A DNA stretch of 64,000 bases from Engraulis encrasicolus. Taxonomy: Eukaryota; Chordata; Actinopteri; Clupeiformes; Engraulidae. Position 1 is the stretch's first letter, and the number at the start of each line of letters is the position of its first letter. The DNA is taken from positions 36,862,659 through 36,926,658 of the forward strand of contig NC_085871.1 of assembly GCF_034702125.1 (NCBI RefSeq). Reading direction: 5' to 3'. The notes under the pieces are model-generated. The model saw only the letters and a program-made list of their open reading frames with translations, was not told the DNA's origin and made no database searches. Below, piece after piece: positions 43,201 through 53,564 of the stretch. The position numbers and the translations under genes are program-made.

Positions 43201-46200
43201 TGGTGTGCTATGTGTAATTGTGCGAGTATGTCTGCAGTCATGGTGTCAGGGATGAGTACCTGTCTCCCTTTGAAGATGACTCCTGACTCCGTGGAAAGTT
43301 CATCTCTGAAGGACCAGTATTGGCGTAGCTCTTTTGGTAAGTCCTTGATGTTTTCAGGCCATCCCTGCTGGATGAGTTTCTGTCAGCGCGCAGAGGTTTG
43401 GATCGTCAGCAGTTGGCTTCGCAGAGAGTCCTGTTTTTCAGGTGAAAAGTTGACAATGGCGATGGTGAGCCTCTCTGGATCTTCAAACTCTGCGTCGATG
43501 CTGTCTATCCGCTCATCCAGCTCGATGTCGCCGTCGTTCTCTGGGTTCGGAAGTCTGCTGAGGGTGTCTGCCAGGACCATTTCAGCGCCAGGTCGGTATC
43601 TCACTTCGTAGTTGTAGCCTTGGGTCTTGATCAGCATGCGCTGGGAGTCGGGTGGTGCAGCATGCAGTGGCTTGGAGCAGATGGTGACGAGTGGCTTGTG
43701 GTCTGTAATCACAGTGAATGACTTCCCATACAGGTAAGTATGGTATCTCTGCATTCCATACACAATTGCAAGCATTTCACGTTCAATGTTGCTGTACCTG
43801 GATTGGCATGTCGGTCAGGGTCTTGGATCCGAAAGCGATGGGTCTGTTGTTCTGCACCAGTGCTATGCCAAGGCCTTTCTGTGATGCGTCCACTTCCAGT
43901 GTCAGGGGTGTGCTGGCGTCGTAGTACTTCAGGCACGCATCCTCTGTGATGGCAGATTTCAAGTCGTCGAAGCATTTCTGGGGTCAGCTTCCCACAGCCA
44001 CAAGGCGTCATTTTTTAGCAGTCCTCTCAGTGTGTGCGCTTTCTCTGCAAATTTTGGTATGTATGTGGCAAGGTAGGTTAACATGCCTAAAAATCTGTGT
44101 AGCTCATCTTTGTTTCGTGGTGTTGGCATTTTTTGAATGTCTCTAATCTTTGCGGGGTCAGGTTTAATGCCACTGTCAGTGTACAGGTTGCCAAAAAATG
44201 AAATATTGTTCTGTTTGATGACACACTTGTCACTGTTAAACACCATACCTGCCTCTGCAGCGCGCTCCATCAGTGCTGTCAGGTTCTTGTCGTGCTCCTC
44301 TTCATCTTTCCCATAGATAACGATGTCATCTGCGATGCTGGCCACGCCCTGGAGTCCCTCCAGGATTTGGTCCATCTTGGCCTGGAAGAGATCCTGAGAC
44401 ACACTCAGCCCGAATGGCAAACGTTTCCAGCAGTATCTGCCGAAGGGAGTGCGGAACGTCGTGAGGATTTGGGACTCTTCATCCAGATGTATGGACCAGT
44501 ATCCTGCTTTCGCATCCAGCTTGCTGAAGATCTTTGCATTTGCGAACCTGGGATTCAGTTCCTCTACGGTGGGTATCTTGTGTGGGCATCTCCTCAGGCT
44601 GGCATTGAGTTTTTGAGGGTCGAGGCAGATGCGCAGGGATCCGTCTTTTTTCGTGCTGTACGCGAGGCTGGAGCACCAGTCAGTGTGGTGTTCTACTTTT
44701 CTCAGGACGTCTTGTTGCACGAGCTTGTCGAGTTCACCTTGGAGCTTGTCTTTAATATGAATGCTGCATTTTCGTGGTGGGTCTATGAATGGTTCGGCGT
44801 CGGGCTTCAGTAAGAGCTTTGCAGTTCCTTCAAAGTTGCCAATTTTGTCGAATTGATTGGGGTACGCTCTCATGAGATCAGTACAGGTGGTTACTTTCAG
44901 ATGTTGTGGTGGTTGTCTTTCTTTCTTAATGTTGCCAGTCTTTCTCTTTACAGTGTCTACATGCAGTGTCACAAGGTTAAGCAGCTCGCTGGTGGGTAAT
45001 CCAACAACAGCGGGCCCTGGTACGTCCACAACATAAAACTTGGTGCTCACCCATCTGGAGTCCTTGTACTGGCACGGGATGTTGATGGTACCAAGGCATC
45101 GTATTTCATGTCCACTGTATGCTGACAGCTTCATGTTGGTTTTCTGCAGGCGTTGGTATGCACTTGTGTCGTTGCCATACATCTGCCTGAATGTTCGCAG
45201 TGGAAGGGTGTTCCCCGATGCCCCTGTGTCAATTTTCAGCCTGAGTGTGTGTCCATGGCCTGGTACATCGGGTGGCTTCACGCTGAGTGTCGTGTAGGCT
45301 TCGTCTCTGGGTGAATTGCTGCTGATGCTGTGCATGCATTTCTCGCTGATGGTAATGGAGTGGAACTGTTGGTAGTAGTCTTCATCCTCTGAGTCCTCAC
45401 AGTCGACTGCATCGACTCTGGCTCTATGGTGTGGCTTGTATCTCCCCCTGGCTGCCTGGTGTTGATTGTAGTAGTGCTTGTTTGGTGGTGGTCGGGGCTT
45501 ACTTGATCTCTGTGGAGTGTAGCCTGGCTGTTGTTGTCTGTTCTTCCTGCAGCACCTCGCCCAGTGTCCCTTCGCACCACACGCAGAGCATTCGTCGTTG
45601 TAGGCAGGGCACTGACGCGGTGGATGGGTTCTGCTGCAGTTCTGGCATGCCCGTCCTCGGTGGATGGCGTGGACCTTTTCGGCAGTGGTCATGCCCAGTT
45701 GGTTTAACTGCTCGTTGCCAGCTGACAGCGCCTCATATTTCCTCCCCTCTGTTAACACTTCGGCGATGGAGTAGCCTTTGGGTTTACTGAACAGATCGTT
45801 CCTCAGTGCGTCGTGAGGGGTGCTGGCTATTATGAGCTCAATAACTTAAAGTATCACGGTATATATCACGGTATTGTACATTTGTTTAAAATTGAAGCGT
45901 TGCAAAATGACAAAAAAACACATTTTTTTAACCTTTGCATTTGATTTTTGGAAATGACACAATGTCTTTTCATATATGTGTGAATTCTTGCCATTACATT
46001 TTTTAAAAACAAGCAAAAACTAGCCTATGTAAAATGCATTTTGCAATGCAATGCAATGCTACCCAATAGAACACTGTAAATTTCACCAAGTGTCGAAGGG
46101 GTTAAACTAGGGTAGAGAGGGGGAAAAGGGAGGGGTGTCAAACTGAACATATTGAGAGTAAATAGAACTGAACGTGGATTGTATCAACTACATCGTTCAT

Positions 46201-49200
46201 TGCACCTTTTTTCTATTTCTGGAGTTGTTTATGGTAATTTTGAAACGTGTGCTTGTATCTGTGATTATGCCAAGCATAATGGTTTAAGCTGTCAATGTTA
46301 AAGTTAAGAAAAACGAACTTTCACATGAGGTAGTTAGCAATGCATTGCAGAACTAATGCAGTTGAATGGCAATGGCAGCTTTCACTGCACCAGCGGTTAG
46401 CGTGCTAACGTTAGCAAAATCGCTAATGCCACATTTTAAACAGTGAACAGTCATTTTAGTTACTAACACCCAGTCAGATATCATGAATGATATTATCTCA
46501 ACTGGAAACAGTAACATACAGCTGTTACTGCTGGCGCAATGTGTTAAATGTAAGGCAACCAATGTTAGCACATTAAGCACATTTATTTTGTCAGACACCA
46601 GCATAGACATGAATGACTTGGGCTGTTAGCTAGTTAGCTTGCATTTCGTGCCCAGTAAATTGTGGAGTCCAGAATCGAAATGTGTTGCCATCACATACCA
46701 TTTCAAACAATAGTTCACTACACTAACTATACATTTTACACTTGAAGCTTATTCAAAGGAAATGATTGTGCTGTTTCTCTACAACTACATTGCTACAAAT
46801 TGAGGCAGTCAGTCGGGTGGATGTTCAAAACGTTGTCTATACTGCCATCTGCAGGATGCAATGCGCTATATCACGGTAGAACGGTATGGCCAAAATCCAT
46901 ACCTTGGTGGAAAAAATACCTTTTACGATAGTATACCGTCCATACCGCCCACCCCTACAGGAGAGTCAACCATGCCGTTTGGGAAATGTTAATTGTTATG
47001 CTCTTGGACAGATCAAGTCTCGAAGAAATTTGAATGTCAATGATAATCAGGCTACCAAAGTACCACTTTATTCAGAGGGCTAGATTTCTTAAATATTATA
47101 TCTCAAATCCAAAGTCACTTCTTTTTTCTCTTCTCCACTACGTTTAAACGTAGACTACGTCACATCTTTAAATGTCTCTGGTAGTTGGGGAGCTGGTTAT
47201 GAAAATCCCCCCCAAATACAGTACACAAGTAACTTGAGAAGCTGAGCAGAAAAGGGCAGATTTGGCGAGAGCTAGGTTATCGAGTTCCACCCACATTCAT
47301 TTACCACTGCTTTGACAACTCTGCCAGTAGATAGCGTAGCGTGTAGGTGGTCACAACATTGTGTGTGGTCACAGCACAGAGTGCTGAAATCCCTGCTGAT
47401 CATGTGTTTTCAGGAGGTGTTTCCAGAGTATGAGCCCAAGATTGACCTCCAAATGCGAAGTCTCATCTCTAGATTTGTATCCAGACTAGAGGAGTTTCTT
47501 CCCACATCCCGCATTGACCAGGTACATAACCTACACCAGCACCTTTGCATACCTAATAGTATAGCAGTAATGGGCAACCAGGATTCATTAGTTTACACTC
47601 CAGTGTTGCATATCTGAAATGACCTAGTTTTACCTGTGAAATTCAGCCACCAGGTAATATGGAATATGTGGCACTGGAGTACAAGTAATGAATCCTGGAA
47701 CCCATCAGTGGCCTCCCTGGCTGGCCGGTCACTCATCCTGGCATCCCTTTTCCATGCAGACAGACAACCATGGTTCATAAGTTGTTGGTTCATGCATTGT
47801 TTTCAGGTTGCTGCCATGCTGGTTGAGGTTCCATCTGTGATGGAGGAATGCTTCCAAACCCTTTCACACCCACACAAATTGCTGAGCTCCATCAGCCATC
47901 TCAAAAGTCATGCAGACATTGACACAAGTGAAGACCATATTTACGGTATAGTTTTCTCATTCTTATCTTCTGCTATCCATATGGTAAATGTTAGCATAGT
48001 GTGTTTTATCTGGTATCCAAGGGAGTATACTAAGAACATGGTTAAGTGATAAACCAGGCTTAGTTAACCTACAGGAAGGGGTAAACCCCAATTAACATCT
48101 ACCACAAGCAGTGCTTAATTTGAGACGGAATATGCCGGTGTTCTGTCGAGATGTGTTGCCTCGTCGAGATGAGCGACCGGTCGCCCTATTCGATAGTGGT
48201 GTTCTATCGATTTGCGATGCCTCATCTAAATGAGCGACCTTGATTTTCCGCGGAAGGCGTTTCAATCCAAATTTTAATTCAAAGCCTCTCGTTTGAGAAA
48301 GTTAAAAAACGTGCCATATGAAAGAGACTGAGTTGAGTTTGCGCAAATACTGGAGAAAGTGTTTGGGATCAGGGCCTGGCTACGGGTTGTTTAATGCAGT
48401 CATTTGCTGTTGGTTTGTTTTCAATGCGACGTGGGCTCGCAAGGCAAATTGCCACATGAAATCATGTGCTATGGGGATAAACAAGCGCGGTTTAGATATT
48501 CCCAGATAGCGTATTGTGGCTTTGTTTTGGCAGATGTCTGTCTTTTAATGACCGGAATCATATTTTCATAACATCCCCAGCAGTGCATTTCTTATTACCA
48601 TGTTCAGGCATTTTACAATGCAGTCGATTCAAATGCTTGAGTGAAAAGGGTGAAGGGAGCATTTTGACAGCTCAATCAGAGGTGGCGATTTTTTTCCATT
48701 TTGCAATGCGAACGCCTCCTCTACATAAATAGTCTTTTCTGATCGATGTTACAATGTTCGAGGCTGAGTGTGTGAGCGATTACGATTAGGCAACAAAGTA
48801 GCAAATGTTCGAGGCCACGCTATTTCGCAGATTTCCCAATGATCTGCTGGATGATCCACGCTCTCAATTACAGTAACGCGAGTTAAGTATAATAGTTACT
48901 TTCCACCTCTGCCGTTTTCCCCCCAGGGGATATATCGTAACTTTCAGTCCATGACAGTCGGTTGACAGGCTATAGGCTAACTAGACTATGGATGACTGGT
49001 GGTAACCTCAGGCTACAGTTTGAGTCACTAAAGTTGACAGTCTCAGGGGATCCTGTCGTAACTTGCGGTCTCACAATTCGATGGGCAATCACCCGCGAAA
49101 ACCACCGCGAGGGTGTGCGCATGCGTGCGCATGCTCAGTAGCGAAGAGAATCACATTTCGACGGGTCGCTCAAATAGACAGGACACCGGAACAGGATCCC

Positions 49201-52200
49201 CCACCTCGTAATTTTGACCCCCCTGTGTTCCGGGACTTATTTTGGCTGATCCGGCACCTCCCGTGAATTAATAAAATATATAGGCCTATATAGCCTATTA
49301 TAACGGACTACCTCTACCTCCTCAGGAGTGAGAGCGCAGCATCATGCCATGTTCACTAGGCTACTTTTCCCATCTCACCGTGCAGCCTATAAATTGGGTT
49401 TGAGACTGTCAGGATCGCAACAACCACGAGTGAGCAAGCGAGAAGGAACCATGAAGTGTGCGCGCCGAGAGGATCACCATTTCTGAATCACGAAAGCTAG
49501 ACAGTAGACACTGATGTGCGCTGTTCCAAATTGAGACCGAGCGCGAGAGTCTGCAAACAAGGGTTTGCAAAAGTGCACTACTAAAAAAAAGAAAAAATAT
49601 ATTCGTTGTGTTGATTTAAGTTATTTCTTATGTGTTGGTCAGTGGTTTTATTCATATTTGGAAAGGTAACGAAGGCCAAACCAACTCATAACCTTTTAAA
49701 CTTTAAAATAGCCTACAGTCGGCTGCACGTTACAATATGGTTGAGCTGAAGGCACCGACTTAAAAAAAAGAAAGATCGACATCATATTTTATAATCGCGA
49801 CGCAGGGACATGCAACAGTTAATCATATATATTCGACATAGTGAGAGTGTTTGATTGAAAAGGAGAGGATTCTGAAGTATTGCAGTAAGTCCAGCGTTTG
49901 CGTGGCTATTTTGGTGAGGGAAGCGCAATTGGTAGCCTACTGCTTGACACATTTAAGAATCATAACTATTATGGATCTACTACATTTCCATCCCGAGTAT
50001 CTGATTAAATGTAGGCTACATGAAGTTGCCCCTCCCTCGCTGTTTGTTCATATGCGCGGATGAGATGGAAAGCCTGGCTGTGCCAAACATTGTTTAAAAG
50101 TTTTCATCAAATTTTGGTCGGCAGACAAGGTTTTGGACATACTAGTTTATAGTGGCACGGGCGCCTGGGCCACTTTTGGTGCATTAATTAGCCATGTAGC
50201 AAAAAGGATAGATAGCCGAGGTGAGAGGATGATATCTTCCACGGCTGGCGAGCGCTCCGCCTAGTGCGCGCGTTTCCTTCCCTCCCAGGACCCGACAGCT
50301 GCTTACAAGTCAATTTGAGCACGAAAACAGCAAAGACAATGTGATGTTTCATTCAAATATGGCATACACGCTCAAAATAAAGCACTGGCTGGAGGGATTT
50401 TCAATCGGACCGCAGCGCGAGCAGACAGTCAGTGTGAAAAGCCAAGTCTAGGGAACATCGCCGTCTTCGCTGCCGCTCGCTTACCATCAGTGCACGAGCC
50501 CTTGAAATAGTGAAGTGGCATATCGCAACAGCACATGCGGATTAGCCAAATTATATGCAAGAAAGTCGCCAACAAAGCGTGGATTTGCCAACGTTGTGTA
50601 AATACGGGGAAAGGATAACAATTGGAAAGCCATGCGCTGTCCTTTCCATGGGTAGTAGAAGACCGATTCGGTTTCTTTTCACCTCATGTGGAAAGCATAA
50701 TTTCCATGCACTGCATTTGCTGAAACTACTAAGCATAAAGTTAGCGATCAAACTAAAATATTGGTTGTTGTCATTACATCATTTAATAGGCTATGGTTGT
50801 TGGCCATTGGATTTCCAACCGTATTAAAAAACAAAAGTATGGTTCCATGACCTGACATGCTCAATGTCGTTAAAATGTAGGGAATTGCATCTCCCCGTTT
50901 TTATTCGTTTGCGTAATTGTAGCCTATGTAGTTTTTTTCTGTGCGTTCCGGGACCTCTGTCCAACTCATCATCGCTGTGGTGTCATATGTGTTTTGCGTT
51001 CCGGTACCTTGTGATTTACAAATTAAGCACTGACCACAAGGTTTCCTTAACCTGATTCACTACTGAACCAGTTTCTTAGTATAGCCTGCAGTTCTTGAAC
51101 AATCTACATGTTAAAGGGACACTGTGTGAGATTTTTAGTTGTTTATTTCCAGAATTCATGCTGCCCATTCACTAATGTTACCTTTTTCATGAATACTTAC
51201 AACCAGCATCAAATTGTAAGTATTCATTATGACTGGAAAAATTGCACTTTTCATACATAAAAAGGGGGATCTTTTCCATGGTCCGCCATTTTGAATTTCC
51301 AAAAATAGCCATTTTTAGCTGCAAAAATGACTATACTTGGACCATACTAGAAAATATTTGTTTATTACTTAGTAAACTTTCATGTAAAGATCAAATTTGG
51401 CAATAGGTAGCCCAGTTTCAATGAGCAGCATAGTTGCAGTACCTTTTTTGACCATTTCCTGCACAGTGTCCCTTTAAAAAAGTACAGGTTGACTTATGAA
51501 GTCCCCCGTCTTGTCCTTATTCCAGGATCTCCATCGCCACAGCCTCTTGGAGAGGAAGACTGCATTTTCTCCTTTCTTTCTCATCCTCCTCTGCTTCAGT
51601 TGGACGTAGGCAGCAATGAGATTCCAACCGCAGCTAAGTCATCGTTTCTTGAAGAGGATACAGTAGAGTGCGAAGAAGTGAGCAGTTTGGCCACTGAGTC
51701 CTACTTTGTGGATGACAAGCGTGAAACGGAACTCGGAGACAAAACTGACAAAACAGTGGTCAAAACCGAAGGCCAGGAAGACCATGTTAAGAGACACGGC
51801 GACCACGAAGAAGAGAAGGTGTGTGGGAGCACAAAAAATGATGAAAACATTGACCAGCAACGACAACTCGTTGTCAGACTTGAAAGAATTGATATCACCG
51901 GTATACCATTGCCGCCACCTTTGCCCAGACAAAGCAAAAGACCTCGGAAGCAAAAACTGAGCTTCCTCCAAGCAAAATATGAAGGGCAGCAGATCAGTTG
52001 GATCTCACCAATTGACAACGAGTGAGTGATGATTTCCTTGATATTAGCAGATAAGGTAGTTGCAAATCATTTTAAATAATGTTTCTCGGTTTGTGCAAAA
52101 TCTTTTTTTAATGACAATGTCATATTATGTGTTTCAGGTCCGATCTGCCGCCAAAGTCTCAGCACTCAGTCCCAATTGCAAAAAGACCCAAGACAGGTAA

Positions 52201-53519
52201 TTTGCCCTGTACACATAAAGACTACCCGATAAAACATTCAAAACACATCCCTCCTCCTTTAACTCATTGGATAATGACATCCACAGCCAAAGAACATAAA
52301 GCTTTGCCGTTAAAATACTGAAATCCGAAAAGCTTGAAGTTCATACCTGCAAAAGAAGCAGACCTGAAGTGAAAAATCTGTATTTCCACTCAATTTGTTA
52401 AATAAAAATTACAGGGTTCCCAATGGTCATGGAATTTGTGGAATATCATGGAATTTCAAAAGAGGCTTTTCCAATCATGGAAAATCAATAAATTGAATTT
52501 TAAAAATTCAATCAATATGTTGGGCATTTCATTTTTATGGGAGGTTATACAAATTCTGTTCTCTGGTTAAGAAAAGTCATGGAATTTTTTAAGTTTTACT
52601 TTGAGTGGGAACCCTGAAATGAGATTCAGTGCGAACTCTTAAATGAAACTGGAAAGTTAGCGAGCACTTACTTGAGTATACTGGTGACGTCCCTGTCTGT
52701 TGGAGGGAGAATTGTATACGTAAGGGATAATTGACGACACGGTGTGCGTATAACAGGAAAAATAATGCACACCAGGTGGTGATGCGGCCACGACGCGAAG
52801 CGGAGTGGCCGTTACACCTCGGTGTGCATTATTTTTCCTGTTATACGCACACCGTGAAGTCAATTATCCCGCTTATACCACGGTTGCCACACTGTCTGAA
52901 ATTTATTTGAGGCATTATTTCGATGCTATAATGGCTAAAACAAAGGTTTTCTGTAGATCTAATTCCTTCCGCCACAAGAAGCTTCTTTTCATAACTTTCT
53001 GGCGAACTGCCGTTGCTAATTCTAAATTGAAGGTTGCTACGGCCAAGACACCGTTGATAGTTCTATCGCATTCGGTTGTCAAGTCAAGAGCCAGTCGTTA
53101 ATTCTATCGCATTTGGTTGTCAAGTCAGTCGCCTCAATGTTCTACCCATTCGATATATGGGCGCGTCTGACTTGCCCACTAGACCATGCTACAGCTGCCA
53201 TGATTCCTACACATGTAGGCCTACATATCTCAATAGATTAAAAAAAATACCCCGCGCATCTTGGCGACATTCTAACTGCCTCACCTCGCCATTAACTTCA
53301 TCAAAACAGGCACCTCGTCAATGTGCTCTCCTCCCATAGGAAACTCCTCTTGATTTATTTTCCACTGCGTTCCCATAGTTAAGCCTATTGATCCGAAAAT
53401 ATCCCATACTTTTCACAAGTTACGCTACTCTCTCAACTGATAAACGCTACAACCGCAGGAAACATCTCCTCTCGTGGGGAAGAAACGCCCACGTGAAACG
53501 GGCGTCCCTTTGCGCAGGG

Positions 53520-53564
<45 letters not shown>

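Larger units (their letters stand above)
41420..45839 (-). mobile_element. 5'-truncated, broken Ty3/gypsy retroelement
   Basis: Minus-strand element bordered by the same 10 bp (AATAACTTAA, 41410-41419 and 45840-45849). At its 3' end a purine tract (seen as CATCCCCCCTG on the plus strand near 41601) precedes an LTR-like U3 starting TGTTGTGATATG that stops soon after a TTTATATCC box. No R/U5 and no 5' LTR are present, and the other border falls inside gag. The pol reading is split over several frames, so it cannot move by itself. Confidence 0.8.
41334..46957. mobile_element. hAT-type element carrying a nested Ty3/gypsy remnant
   Basis: Ends TAGGAGTGGGCGATATGGCC and ACCGCCCACCCCTA, with a perfect 8-bp duplication CAGGAGAG (41326-41333, 46958-46965). 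Own sequence is 41334-41419 and 45840-46957. The rest is the gypsy insert. No hAT transposase visible. Confidence 0.85.

Noticed and set aside
53522..53562. CRISPR-like or other regular arrays.
   Set aside because: Only simple CT, GA, GT and TTCTA microsatellites are present, without spacers; the DNA is vertebrate.
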